From: Enterococcus canis NBRC 100695
GTDB taxonomy: Bacteria; Bacillota; Bacilli; Lactobacillales; Enterococcaceae
Reading direction: 5' to 3'
Assembly (NCBI RefSeq): GCF_001544375.1
Contig: NZ_BCQJ01000002.1
Coordinates: forward strand, 186,001 to 250,000
DNA length: 64,000 nucleotides
Position numbers and translations under genes: made by a program. This document shows, one piece after another, positions 9,602 to 20,469 of the stretch. Position 1 is the stretch's first letter, and each line of letters begins with the position of its first letter. Under the pieces are notes generated by a model, which was not told the DNA's origin, ran no database searches, and was given only the letters and a program-made list of their open reading frames with translations.

Positions 9602-10492
9602 TTGCAGTTAGATATATCTGAAGAATCATTACCAGTATATGAAGCATTAGCTAGTAATGTACGTCTAAAAATTATTCAATTACTTTCAAAAAATAAGATG
9701 AATATCAAAGAATTAGCAAAAGAACTTAATCTGAGTAGTGCCATCGTAACTATGCATGTAAAGAAACTAGAGGAAGCAAATATTATTAGAACTGAAAAAG
9801 TCGCTCAGAATAAAATCTCTAGTTTGCGTGTTGATAAGATAGAAATCAATTTCCCAGAAAAAATATTCAATGCTTTTGATACAAAAGAAACATCAATACC
9901 TGTCGGCCACTATACTAATTATTCCATTGAACCTACTTGTGGCTTAGCTACACTGACTGAGTTTATAGGTGATGTGGATGAACCTAAGTACTTCATGGAT
10001 CCTAGACGGATGGATGCTCGAATTCTTTGGTTTACCAAGGGATTTGTAGAGTACCAAGCAATCAATTATCTAGAAAAAACAGAAAAATTGGAAATGCTAG
10101 AGATATCAATGGAAATCTCCTCGGAATTTCCTTTCTATAATGATAATTGGCCGTCTGATATCACATTCTTTTTAAATGATATCGAGCTAGGAACTTGGAC
10201 AAGTCCTGGTGATTTTGCAGATATCCGAGGTAAATACACACCTGCTTGGTATCCTGATAATCTCAACCAATACGGATTACTTAAAACAATTCGTATCAGT
10301 AAGCACCTAACGAATATGGATGGTATTCCATTATCAGATATTACCATCGATGATTTGCCTACCCATGAGGATATCTGGCATTTAAGAATTGAAGTAAAAG
10401 AGGATGCAAAAAACGCTGGGGGATGTACATTATTTGGAAAAGGTTTTGGTAACTATGATCAAGATATTAAAATAAAAATGTTCTATAGTTAG
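9602..10492 (+). CDS. ArsR-type winged-helix regulator with large effector domain
   Basis: A 296-residue protein that starts with TTG, behind the strong ribosome binding site AAGGAGGGG. Residues 10-80 form an ArsR-type winged helix: YEALASNVRLKIIQLLSKNKMNIKELAKELNLSSAIVTMHVKKLEEANII. Residues 100-296 are a separate, mostly beta domain rich in Trp and Tyr (DITFFLNDIELGTWTSPGDF, WYPDNLNQYG, GCTLFGKGFGNYDQDI) that looks like a sugar-sensing beta-sandwich. No Cys metal-site typical of metal ArsR sensors is present. It faces the arabinan operon across a palindrome-rich spacer and is the likely regulator. AraR (GntR/LacI) is the usual arabinose regulator in Firmicutes, so this arrangement differs. 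Confidence 0.88.
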   Translation: MQLDISEESLPVYEALASNVRLKIIQLLSKNKMNIKELAKELNLSSAIVTMHVKKLEEANIIRTEKVAQNKISSLRVDKIEINFPEKIFNAFDTKETSIPVGHYTNYSIEPTCGLATLTEFIGDVDEPKYFMDPRRMDARILWFTKGFVEYQAINYLEKTEKLEMLEISMEISSEFPFYNDNWPSDITFFLNDIELGTWTSPGDFADIRGKYTPAWYPDNLNQYGLLKTIRISKHLTNMDGIPLSDITIDDLPTHEDIWHLRIEVKEDAKNAGGCTLFGKGFGNYDQDIKIKMFYS

Positions 10493-10529
10493 CAATTAAT
10501 AACTATCTTATTGATTTTTATACTCATAG

Positions 10530-10579
10530 AAATAAAAAAGAGACTGATACATAACTCGAAAAGTTATGTATCAGTCTCT
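10530..10579 (-). terminator. Terminator for the 10623-12875 minus operon (may be bidirectional)
   Basis: Perfect 18-bp inverted repeat AGAGACTGATACATAACT / AGTTATGTATCAGTCTCT with a 5-base loop. On the minus strand it is followed by TTTTTTATTT. On the plus strand, which would serve the ArsR gene, no T-run follows. Confidence 0.8.
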
Positions 10580-10622
10580 CTTCATATCCGAATAAACGGT
10601 GGAAACAGAAGCGCCTTTTTCA

Positions 10623-10769
10623 CTATTTATTAAAAATCTTTGGTCCTTTACGCATGTTTTTGCGATCGTTTTTAGGAGCGCTCATTTTTTTAGAACGGCC
10701 GCCGCCTTGTTTCTGTTTGATCAATTCCAACATTTTTTCTTTTGTATCCTTGGTATCTTTCTTTTCCAT
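10623..10769 (-). CDS. Small basic protein of unknown function, 48 residues
   Basis: An ATG at 10767-10769 behind GAAAGGTGG opens a 48-codon frame ending at TAG 10623-10625. The product is very basic: MEKKDTKDTKEKMLELIKQK, then a GGGRSKK stretch and a C-terminal KNDRKNMRKGPKIFNK. It has no membrane segment. It lies about 30 bases after the SepM gene and before the shared terminator, so it is probably co-transcribed. The charge suggests RNA, ribosome or acidic-surface binding, which is inference only. I do not recognise the family with certainty. Confidence 0.65.
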   Translation of the reverse strand: MEKKDTKDTKEKMLELIKQKQGGGRSKKMSAPKNDRKNMRKGPKIFNK

Positions 10770-10799
10770 CTGTGACACCACCTTTCAATAGTGAGGAAA

Positions 10800-12875
<2,076 letters not shown>

Positions 12876-12897
12876 TTCCTCACCTCTTCGTTTTCAC

Positions 12898-12907
12898 ATT
12901 ATACCAA
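12898..12907 (-). promoter_or_regulatory. Extended -10 promoter for rsmD-coaD-sepM
   Basis: TGGTATAAT on the minus strand (-10 TATAAT at 12898-12903) about 22 bases upstream of rsmD. No good -35 box is visible, as expected for extended -10 promoters. Confidence 0.5.
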
Positions 12908-12914
12908 AACAGCC

Positions 12915-12963
12915 ACAAAAAAATGATGAAAAATGTTTGAAGTTATCGCCCATTTTCATCATT
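12915..12963 (-). terminator. Terminator after ylbG
   Basis: Minus-strand hairpin with arms AATGATGAAAATG and CATTTTTCATCATT followed directly by a run of seven T. It closes the ylaN-ftsW-pyc-ylbC-ylbF-ylbG unit. Confidence 0.8.
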
Positions 12964-13305
12964 CTATAAATCTTCTGCTAACCGGATTTGAGTATTGGCC
13001 TCTTCAATTTCAAAGCCATCATCCTGTTGATAAGCCGCTTTTGTGCCTATCTTTTCTGCAAAATTCATTTCGATGTCTGGTCGGTAAGAACGTTCGACAG
13101 ATCGAACAAAGTGTAAACTGTTGAGCTTTTTCTCAGTTTCCTCAATCTGATCGTCATCCATATACAACACCACGTATTTCATACGACGCGACACATAATG
13201 GACGATTCCGTAACGACGCAGTTGCTTCATTTGTTTTAAACTGTATACCCAAACGATCAGTGAACGGCGTTTCACGATCGTAAATTCACTAGCATTAGCT
13301 TGCAT
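12964..13305 (-). CDS. ylbG: YlbG family (DUF2129) protein
   Basis: About 113 residues. The core (KRRSLIVWVYSLKQMKQLRRYGIVHYVSRRMKYVVLYMDDDQIEETEKKLNSLHFVRSVERSYRP) is the DUF2129 fold, usually about 90 residues. Here a 25-residue acidic tail is added. I use the ATG at 13303-13305, which has GGAGGTG upstream, not the start 16 codons earlier. It overlaps ylbF by 11 bases. The exact molecular function is not established, and gene order ylbF-ylbG-rsmD-coaD is conserved. Confidence 0.88.
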   Translation of the reverse strand: MQANASEFTIVKRRSLIVWVYSLKQMKQLRRYGIVHYVSRRMKYVVLYMDDDQIEETEKKLNSLHFVRSVERSYRPDIEMNFAEKIGTKAAYQQDDGFEIEEANTQIRLAEDL

Positions 13306-13714
13306 GGCAAGCACCTCCACATCCTTTAGTCGTAAAGAAAGGATTTCCCGCATCTACCTTGATTTCTTCCGAGATCGTCTGTGCCAACGCCTGACCCGTC
13401 TGATCTAAGATATCTTGCAACTGGGTTTCAGCTAACCGAAAAGCCGCAACTGTTTCGTCTAAATCCAAGGTGCGTTTTGCTTGGCGCAGCGCTCGTTGCT
13501 TTTCTCTAAAATCCGGTGCGTATTTTCCATACGGTTCAATTCGTTCAAATGTCGTTTTAGCATTTTGAAATGCCTGTTGTTTCGCTTTAGCGGCTGGGTT
13601 GGCCAGTGCATCTTTAGCATGGCGATAGTCTGCTACGACTTTTCCAGCCAAAATCACTTCAGCTAAATGGACTGCTTGGTCCTCTAGACGAAAAAGCTCT
13701 TCATTGATGATCAC
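13295..13714 (-). CDS. ylbF: YlbF family regulator, Fe-S Y-complex type
   Basis: A 139-residue helical protein of the YlbF/YmcA family. In B. subtilis YlbF, YmcA and YaaT form a complex with [4Fe-4S] clusters that steers RNase Y and so affects competence, biofilm and sporulation genes. The tail GCGGACHAS supplies two cysteines in a CxxxC arrangement, consistent with cluster binding. Partner genes are not in the window. It overlaps the CAP-associated gene by 4 bases and ylbG by 11 bases. Confidence 0.9.
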   Translation of the reverse strand: MIINEELFRLEDQAVHLAEVILAGKVVADYRHAKDALANPAAKAKQQAFQNAKTTFERIEPYGKYAPDFREKQRALRQAKRTLDLDETVAAFRLAETQLQDILDQTGQALAQTISEEIKVDAGNPFFTTKGCGGACHAS

Positions 13715-14844
13715 TGACTTCCCTCCGTTTCATTTTCTTCCTCTAACAAGACTAACACATTTTCTTTTGAAAAGGCAATGCCTATCCGTTCTGGTTCCTT
13801 ATTGCTGAAGCGAGAGTAGTACAAGCTATCAGCGAATATATTCAAAACGGTTGTGCCTACATCGTAGACCGGTGTCGCAAAGTAAATCTGACAATGCTCC
13901 TTACTTTGCGTTTCAAGTAGGGCGGCGGCTTCGTCCCCATTCATGATAAAAGTTGGCGGAATCGTTTGGGCAACTTGTCGGTTGCGCCAATCCTCTATGC
14001 GAACTTGAATATACTCTTCCGGGCTTTGCAGGAATGTCGCTAATAAATCACTAGCCGTCGTTCCTAAATCAGCCCCTAATAGATAATTCCCCAGCTGGTC
14101 ACGATTTCGAACTAAATTAAGGAGTTTCAGCATTCGCGTTTGATTGCTCTCATTAATTTGGCGCCAATCAGCATGACCACTCATGGTAACAGGTAAAGGC
14201 GAGCCGGCATTCAGCTGATAGGGCATAACCGTCAAAAGCGTCTTTTTATCTAAATAGTCAATAGCCATCAAGCGTCCACTCGTTTGACTAAAGTATAAAA
14301 TCGCAAATGTCCCATTATCAAAGGCAATCAACGGCCGATAATTCATGTCCTCTTCCATCAACTCAATAGCGTATTGTTTATCATCATAACTCACATCGAA
14401 GTTTGAATAGATTGTTGTGATTGCGGCGACATCTGTTAAGGTCATGTTCAACGAAAAAGGTGCCGTCGCCAATTTACTGCCGAAAACCTTGATATCTCGT
14501 ACTTGATCATTTTCTACTAAAACCTCGGCATATTCTTCATCCAAAGCGCCATAGATCCAAGTTTCGTACGTATAGCCGCTAGGCAACACCACACGTGGTT
14601 CGCCCCACTCTGCTACTAATTGGCTACTAGTGACTCCAACCAAATTGGCAGTGCCTGCTGCTTTGATTTCGGTATAAGGCAATGCACTATGCTCCCGCTG
14701 ACGCGCTAAATCATCAGCCGGCGGTGGTGCAGCTGCCGGAAATAAGATCGGCTGTCCGTAAAAGACTGCTAACACACCGAAAAAAATCAATGTAAAAGCG
14801 CCGATTCGTTTTAATCTAGTTGTATTATTTTTCTTTGATCTCAA
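13711..14844 (-). CDS. CAP-associated-domain membrane protein (YlbC-like)
   Basis: A 377-residue protein with a single N-terminal membrane helix (about 12-34) and the rest probably outside. Residues about 60-200 match the CAP-associated N-terminal domain (VGVTSSQLVAEWGEPRVVLPSGYTYETWIYG). Residues about 230-360 look like a degenerate CAP/SCP domain (MLKLLNLVRNRDQLGNYLLGADLGTTASDLLATFL). The paired His/Glu residues of the CAP cavity are not evident. The start is TTG at 14842-14844 behind GGGAG, overlapping the end of pyc by 20 bases. It occupies the place of ylbC in B. subtilis. Role unknown. Confidence 0.75.
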   Translation of the reverse strand: MRSKKNNTTRLKRIGAFTLIFFGVLAVFYGQPILFPAAAPPPADDLARQREHSALPYTEIKAAGTANLVGVTSSQLVAEWGEPRVVLPSGYTYETWIYGALDEEYAEVLVENDQVRDIKVFGSKLATAPFSLNMTLTDVAAITTIYSNFDVSYDDKQYAIELMEEDMNYRPLIAFDNGTFAILYFSQTSGRLMAIDYLDKKTLLTVMPYQLNAGSPLPVTMSGHADWRQINESNQTRMLKLLNLVRNRDQLGNYLLGADLGTTASDLLATFLQSPEEYIQVRIEDWRNRQVAQTIPPTFIMNGDEAAALLETQSKEHCQIYFATPVYDVGTTVLNIFADSLYYSRFSNKEPERIGIAFSKENVLVLLEEENETEGSQ

Positions 14845-17800
14845 TCAATAAATCTCCCGAATCGATCGATTCCCCATCGGCTACATAGAGATGTTCCACC
14901 ACGCCATCAAAGCGGGCCTCAATGGTTGTTTCCATCTTCATCGCCTCTGTAATCATTAATGGTTGGCCTTTCTCCACCTTATCGCCTTTTTGAACGAGAA
15001 CTTGGAGAACAGAACCAGACATTGTAGCGCCGATCTGTTCTTTATTAGTAGGTTCTGCTTTTTTACGGGTTTGGACCGTACTGATAATGCTGGTATCTTT
15101 GACACTGATTTCTCGACGCTGGCCATTTAAGTTAAAGAAAAGAATCCGATTGCCTTCAATGTCAGGCTCGCCAATTTCGTCCAACCGAATAATCAAGGTC
15201 TTTCCTTTTTCGATTTGGACCGTAACAGTTTCGCCTAAGCGGATTCCATGAAAAAAGGTCGGCGTATCCAATAAGGTCACATCGCCAAACTGTTCGTAGG
15301 ATTTGCGATAATCAAGAAATACTTGCGGATACATCAAGTAGCTTAAAATTTCATCTTGGCGCGGCTCATAACCAATCTGTTCAGCTAATTCTGCTTTGAT
15401 TTGCGTAAAGTCTACTGCCTCGGCTAGACTACCTGGACGAACAGAGAAAGCTGGCCGCCCCTTTAAGATAATCCGTTGTAACTCTTCTGGGAATCCGCCT
15501 ACTGGTTGTCCCAAGTCCCCTTGGAAGAAGCTGATGACTGATTCAGGGAAGCTTAGTTCACTACCCTTTTCATAAACATCTTCTTCCGTTAGATTATTTT
15601 GCACCATGAAGAGGGACATATCCCCCACTACTTTTGAAGAAGGCGTTACCTTGACGATATCACCAAACATCAGGTTGACGGTGTGATACATTTGCTTGAT
15701 TTCATCCCAACGATGGCCTAAACCGACTGCTTTGGCTTGCTGCTGCAGATTGGAATATTGTCCCCCGGGCATTTCGTGTAGATACACTTCCGTTTGTGGT
15801 GCATTCAAGCCATTTTCAAAGGGCTGATAGTACATGCGGACATCTTCCCAATAATGGTTGAGCTTTTGTGTATTCTCAATGTCGATTTCAGGTGTCCGTG
15901 GGCCATTAACTAACGCATAGTAAAGGCTCGACATACTTGGCTGACTTGTACTGCTACTCATAGCGCTCATAGCCACATCGACAATATCAACGCCAGCTTT
16001 AGTGGCCGCTGAGTAGGTGATGATACCATTACCGCTAGTGTCATGGGTGTGCAAATGAATAGGGATGTCCGTCGTTTCTTTTAATTCGCTGATTAAACGG
16101 TAGGCTGCTTGGGGTTTCAATAAGCCCGCCATGTCTTTGATAGCGATTATATGGGCCCCTAATTGTTCCAGTTCCTTCGCCATGTCTTTATAATATTGCA
16201 CATTGTATTTTGCTCGTGATGGATCATTGATGTCGCCGGTGTAGCAAATAGCTGCCTCGGCAATTTTGCCGGTATCCCGCACTGCTTGAATACTTTTTTC
16301 CATCTGCGGAACCCAATTCAAGCTATCAAAAATCCGAAACACGTCAATTCCTTGGCTAGCCGCCTCTTGAATAAACTCGTGAATTACATTATCCGGATAG
16401 TTTTGATATCCGACGGCATTTGAACCACGGAAAAGCATTTGTAGCAGAGTATTTGGCATTAGTCGGCGTATTTTACGGAGACGTTGCCATGGGTCTTCAT
16501 TTAAGAAACGGTAGGCTACGTCAAACGTAGCACCGCCCCACATTTCACTAGAAAAAAGCTCTGGCATCGCCGCATCAGTTAAACGGGCGATTCGCTCGAA
16601 ATCCTGTGTTCGAACACGGGTTGCCAGCAAACTCTGATGGGCGTCTCTAAAGGTCGTATCCGTCAATAACACGTGATCCTGATCCTTAATCCACTGTGAA
16701 ACTGCTGCCGCACCAGCTGTATCTAAAACATGTTTGGCTGTTTGTTTAGAAACAACGGTCAAGTCTGTGGCGATTCGCGGTGCTTCAAAATGGCGTTTGG
16801 TCCCTTTTTCGATACCCGGAAACCCATTGACCGTGACTTCGCCAATGTATTTCATGGTTTTATTACCGCGATCCCTTACTTTCGGAAATTCAAAAAGGGC
16901 CGGTGTATTATCAATAAAGGTTGTCTTAGCGTCCCCTTCTTGGAAAGTTGGATGACTAATCACATTTTGCATAAATGGAATGTTGGTTTTAACCCCACGA
17001 ATCCGAAATTCTTTCAAACAGCGTTGCATTTTTTGAATCGCTTTTTCAAAGGTAAAGCCATAGGTACAAACCTTGACTAGCAAGGAGTCAAAATAAGGCG
17101 TTACCACCGCGCCTGAGTAGGCGTTTCCTACGTCTAAACGTACACCAAAGCCGCCTGGTGACCGATACGTATCGATTTTGCCGGTATCTGGGAGAAAATG
17201 GTTCAACGGATCCTCGGTCGTAATGCGACATTGGATTGCAGTCCCGGTCATTTTTAGGTCTTGTTGCTGTGGTAAATTCAAATCTTGGTGCAAATCCTTA
17301 CCTTGCGCAATCAGTAACTGTGAGATCACGATATCGATATCAGTAATCATTTCCGTAATGGTATGCTCGACTTGGACCCGTGGATTAACTTCAATAAAGT
17401 AGAAATGGTCGCCTTCTACCAAAAATTCTACCGTGCCGGCATTGACATAGCCAACATGTTTCATCAGCTTCACTGCCGCATCACAAATTGCTTCACGTTG
17501 CTGCTGAGAGAGGGAGACACATGGCGCCACCTCAACGACTTTTTGATGTCGCCGCTGAACGGAACAGTCCCGTTCAAATAGGTGTAAGACATTTCCGTGA
17601 ATATCGCCTAAAATTTGCACTTCGATATGTTTAGGGTCTGCGATGTATTTCTCTACATACACTTCATCACTACCAAAAGCGGCTTTCGCCTCGCTACGGG
17701 CGCGGTCAAAGCCTTCCCGGGCCTCTTTCTCATCACGAGCGACCCGCATACCACGGCCACCGCCGCCTAAAGCAGCTTTGATCATGATTGGATAGCCGTG

Positions 17801-18250
17801 TTCAGAACCAAAATCAAGCACAGCATTTACATCCGCTACGGGACCATCTGTTCCTGGAATAGAGGGAATACCCGCCGCTAAAGCTGCCTCCTTGGCTTTG
17901 ATCTTATCACCAAAAATATCTAAATGATGTAATTTAGGACCAATGAAAATCAGCCCTTCTTCTTCACAACGTCTTGCAAAGTCGAGATTTTCTGATAAAA
18001 AACCATACCCTGGATGAATCGCGTCTGCTCCCGATGCTTTCGCGATTTGTAAAATCCCTTCAATGTCTAAATAGGCATCGATTGGTTTCTTACCAGCGCC
18101 CACTAGGTAGGCTTCATCTGCTTTAAAGCGATGAACTGAATACTCATCTTCGGCGGCATAAATACCGACAGTTTGGATATTTAATTCTGTACACGCGCGA
18201 AAAACACGGATCGCGATTTCACCGCGATTTGCTACTAAGACCTTTTTCAT
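14825..18250 (-). CDS. pyc: Pyruvate carboxylase
   Basis: A 1141-residue single-chain biotin enzyme converting pyruvate, bicarbonate and ATP into oxaloacetate, the anaplerotic entry to aspartate and lysine precursors. Order of domains: biotin carboxylase (1-450, GGGGRGMRVA glycine loop and EVNPRVQVEHTITE), carboxyltransferase (about 530-800, LLTDTTFRDAHQSLLATRVR, metal site LHTHDTSGNG), PC tetramerisation region, and biotinyl carrier with Lys1105 in EAMKMET. Length is normal. It starts 25 bases after ftsW and is probably in the same transcript, as in B. subtilis. Confidence 0.98.
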   Translation of the reverse strand: MKKVLVANRGEIAIRVFRACTELNIQTVGIYAAEDEYSVHRFKADEAYLVGAGKKPIDAYLDIEGILQIAKASGADAIHPGYGFLSENLDFARRCEEEGLIFIGPKLHHLDIFGDKIKAKEAALAAGIPSIPGTDGPVADVNAVLDFGSEHGYPIMIKAALGGGGRGMRVARDEKEAREGFDRARSEAKAAFGSDEVYVEKYIADPKHIEVQILGDIHGNVLHLFERDCSVQRRHQKVVEVAPCVSLSQQQREAICDAAVKLMKHVGYVNAGTVEFLVEGDHFYFIEVNPRVQVEHTITEMITDIDIVISQLLIAQGKDLHQDLNLPQQQDLKMTGTAIQCRITTEDPLNHFLPDTGKIDTYRSPGGFGVRLDVGNAYSGAVVTPYFDSLLVKVCTYGFTFEKAIQKMQRCLKEFRIRGVKTNIPFMQNVISHPTFQEGDAKTTFIDNTPALFEFPKVRDRGNKTMKYIGEVTVNGFPGIEKGTKRHFEAPRIATDLTVVSKQTAKHVLDTAGAAAVSQWIKDQDHVLLTDTTFRDAHQSLLATRVRTQDFERIARLTDAAMPELFSSEMWGGATFDVAYRFLNEDPWQRLRKIRRLMPNTLLQMLFRGSNAVGYQNYPDNVIHEFIQEAASQGIDVFRIFDSLNWVPQMEKSIQAVRDTGKIAEAAICYTGDINDPSRAKYNVQYYKDMAKELEQLGAHIIAIKDMAGLLKPQAAYRLISELKETTDIPIHLHTHDTSGNGIITYSAATKAGVDIVDVAMSAMSSSTSQPSMSSLYYALVNGPRTPEIDIENTQKLNHYWEDVRMYYQPFENGLNAPQTEVYLHEMPGGQYSNLQQQAKAVGLGHRWDEIKQMYHTVNLMFGDIVKVTPSSKVVGDMSLFMVQNNLTEEDVYEKGSELSFPESVISFFQGDLGQPVGGFPEELQRIILKGRPAFSVRPGSLAEAVDFTQIKAELAEQIGYEPRQDEILSYLMYPQVFLDYRKSYEQFGDVTLLDTPTFFHGIRLGETVTVQIEKGKTLIIRLDEIGEPDIEGNRILFFNLNGQRREISVKDTSIISTVQTRKKAEPTNKEQIGATMSGSVLQVLVQKGDKVEKGQPLMITEAMKMETTIEARFDGVVEHLYVADGESIDSGDLLIEIKEK

Positions 18251-18275
18251 GTCACCACTCCTACCTTTTTACCTT

Positions 18276-19448
18276 CTATTGTTGCTCAAAACGGCGTCTT
18301 TTCTCATCTGCACTGATATTCAGCGCAAAGCCGACACCCACTGACAGGATCAACAAACTGTTCCCGCCTTGACTTAAGAATGGGAAAGTGATCCCAGTTA
18401 AAGGAATAATTCCCAAGATTCCCCCTAAGTTGATGAACAATTGGATCAAAAACATCGCGCCTAAGCCGATGCACATTAATGCGTTAAAAGGATCTTTAGC
18501 TCGTACTCCTACTAAAAAGATTCGGGCAATTAGAAAAACCAACAGGCCCAATAAAATCAAAGAAACAATCAGGCCCAGCTCTTCTACCACAATAGAAAAC
18601 ATAAAGTCTGTGTGGGCTTCAGGGAGATACCCCTTTTTCTGGATACTATTACCTAAGCCGCGACCGAAGAGACCACCGTTAAAAATGGCATAATAAGAAT
18701 TGACCATTTGATGCCCAGCATCCTTTTCATCAATAAAAGGATTGTGAACAACTTCAAAGCGGCGGGCGATATATTGGAAATTTGCCGGAAAAATCTTCTG
18801 ACCCACACTTGCAAATAGCTGGATCAAGCCGACGCTTCCTACTACACCAATCCCCCCTACCAAAACACTGTAAAACCAGTTAGTCCCACTAGCTAATACC
18901 ATAACCAGCGTAATCAACGTCAAAATCGCGGCATTCCCCACGTCAGGTTGAATTAGTACCAAACCAATCATAAAGCCTGTGATGGTTAGCGGATGTAAGA
19001 CAACACCCCAAAAATCTTTTTTGATGGTTGTTTGGCGTCGCGCTAAGATATAAGCTAAATACCATACGATCATAATTTTAAGGTATTCAGCCGGCTGCAT
19101 TGAAAAGCTACCAATAATAATCCAACCCTTAGCTCCGCCACGGACTTGTCCTAACGGTGTAAAACGTACGAGTAGTAACAAGACGAAAATGATGGAAAGA
19201 ATCGATAAAATAAAGCGTTTATTCTGAAACACCTTCGTTTTCATCTTATAAATCAAGGTAATAGCTACCAAACTCAAGACCCAAAAGACGCCTTGGTTGA
19301 TAGCCGTTGACATTGGATTCAAATTCAAATTTGCTAAACTGACACTTGTGGCACTATAAACCATGATGATGCCGACACTACAAAGAATTAGATAAGGAAT
19401 CAAAATCGAGTAGTCCAACAAATGTCTTTTTTTCATTTGCTTTGGCAA
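18276..19448 (-). CDS. ftsW: Septal peptidoglycan glycosyltransferase FtsW
   Basis: A 390-residue SEDS-family membrane protein with about ten helices that polymerises lipid II at the division septum together with a class B PBP. SEDS signatures are KGWIIIGSFSMQPAEYLKI and the loop HTDFMFSIVVEELGLI, followed by GITFPFLSQGGNSLL. The start is TTG at 19446-19448 with AGGAGG seven bases upstream. The first ATG is too far from it. It lies between ylaN and pyc, the conserved Firmicutes order, and close to the divergent pbp5 gene. An ftsW-pbp5 neighbourhood is also known in E. faecium. Confidence 0.95.
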   Translation of the reverse strand: MPKQMKKRHLLDYSILIPYLILCSVGIIMVYSATSVSLANLNLNPMSTAINQGVFWVLSLVAITLIYKMKTKVFQNKRFILSILSIIFVLLLLVRFTPLGQVRGGAKGWIIIGSFSMQPAEYLKIMIVWYLAYILARRQTTIKKDFWGVVLHPLTITGFMIGLVLIQPDVGNAAILTLITLVMVLASGTNWFYSVLVGGIGVVGSVGLIQLFASVGQKIFPANFQYIARRFEVVHNPFIDEKDAGHQMVNSYYAIFNGGLFGRGLGNSIQKKGYLPEAHTDFMFSIVVEELGLIVSLILLGLLVFLIARIFLVGVRAKDPFNALMCIGLGAMFLIQLFINLGGILGIIPLTGITFPFLSQGGNSLLILSVGVGFALNISADEKRRRFEQQ

Positions 19449-19450
19449 GA

Positions 19451-19747
19451 CTAGCCCTCCTTGCCAATTTTATGTTCAGTTTCTTCGTATACTTCGGTAT
19501 ACAAATTATTTAAGGATTTCTCCAACTCGCTCAAGAGTTTCTGACCTTCCGCCTCAGTAATGATGCCTAAGCGAATTGCGTAAGTCACTTGCCGTGAGAA
19601 ACCATACATCTGCGTATCCACGACCTCTTCGAATGCTTTACATTGAGAAATACATAAGTTGTTTTTTTGATTACGGATGAGCATTTGGATTCGTTCAGCA
19701 TCTTCCAGTAATAATTTCATTGCTAATTCTTTTGAGATAATCTCCAT
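19451..19747 (-). CDS. ylaN: YlaN family (DUF1507) protein
   Basis: About 98 residues of the YlaN family (MEIISKELAMKLLLEDAERIQMLIRNQKNNLCISQCKAFEEVVDTQMYGFSRQVTYAIRLG). In Bacillus and Staphylococcus the family binds iron and modulates Fur, linking it to iron homeostasis. I chose the ATG at 19745-19747, which has GGGGGTG nine bases upstream. An ATG six codons earlier lacks a ribosome binding site. First gene of the ftsW-pyc-ylb transcript, with a TGCTATAAT extended -10 upstream. Confidence 0.92.
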   Translation of the reverse strand: MEIISKELAMKLLLEDAERIQMLIRNQKNNLCISQCKAFEEVVDTQMYGFSRQVTYAIRLGIITEAEGQKLLSELEKSLNNLYTEVYEETEHKIGKEG

Positions 19748-19777
19748 GTGTGCTTTCACCCCCATCTTAATTTACAT

Positions 19778-19786
19778 ATTATAGCA
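19778..19786 (-). promoter_or_regulatory. Extended -10 promoter for ylaN-ftsW-pyc
   Basis: TGCTATAAT on the minus strand about 30 bases upstream of the chosen ylaN start. The -35 region is weak. Confidence 0.55.
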
Positions 19787-19840
19787 TAATTTTAGTGTAT
19801 TTTTAATGCCAAATTTTCAGAAAGATTCCAAAATCAGCAG

Positions 19841-20407
19841 CTACGGCGCTTGTCTTTCCAGCCAACACATCGCCGCTCTCGCCCACGGATGAAGGACTTG
19901 AAAATCATGCTGCCCCCAGGCGAAATAAACCCGGGCTGCACTCGTCAAAGAATTTTCTAAGGCCGCTTCGATTTCCGTCAAATAAGGAACAGGTTCAGAG
20001 CGGTCCCATTTAATTTTATCCGCTACAAAAAGACAAAGATCTAGCGGTGTTGCGTGATCTCTTAAGGTGGTATGACAGCTGATTGCCTCCAAAATCTCGC
20101 CATCCTGTATGCCAAAGGTTTCCTTAGCAATGATGGCAGATTGTCGCTGATGTAACAGCATGGGTAACGTCCTCTCTGCTGGATAAATCAATTCTGACCG
20201 ATTTTGTTGAAAAAGAAGGCGTTCATCGTTGGGAATCACGGCGCTAATATCGTGGAGCAAGCCAGCAACATACGCTTTATTAGGGTCTAATCGATACTGT
20301 TGCGCAATAGTAGCAGCCTCTTTTGCCACTGCCAATGAATGACGTAATGTATGGTCCAGGCCAGCCTCCGTCAAAAAAGTAGTGACTTGCCGAATTAGTA
20401 GTTCCAT
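19841..20407 (-). CDS. YqeK-like HD-domain phosphohydrolase
   Basis: A 188-residue HD-superfamily protein. The metal ligands appear as RHSLAVAKEA (His near 23), LLHDIS (HD near 52) and a downstream ISCHTTLRDHATPLDLCLFVADKI segment ending with the last Asp. This pattern fits YqeK, the symmetrical diadenosine tetraphosphate hydrolase of Firmicutes. YqeK normally sits beside nadD, which is absent here, so it may be a paralogue with another nucleotide substrate. The ATG follows GGGAGGTG. It is monocistronic between terminators. Confidence 0.75.
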   Translation of the reverse strand: MELLIRQVTTFLTEAGLDHTLRHSLAVAKEAATIAQQYRLDPNKAYVAGLLHDISAVIPNDERLLFQQNRSELIYPAERTLPMLLHQRQSAIIAKETFGIQDGEILEAISCHTTLRDHATPLDLCLFVADKIKWDRSEPVPYLTEIEAALENSLTSAARVYFAWGQHDFQVLHPWARAAMCWLERQAP

Positions 20408-20432
20408 TACACACCTCCCTCTTCATTGTAGC

Positions 20433-20460
20433 AAAAAAACGCAACCATAACGGCTGCGTT
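20433..20460 (-). terminator. Terminator after the 97-residue gene
   Basis: Minus-strand hairpin AACGCAGCC / GGTTGCGTT (one G-U pair, 5-base loop) followed by TTTTTT. Confidence 0.8.
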
Positions 20461-20469
20461 TATGAAATC

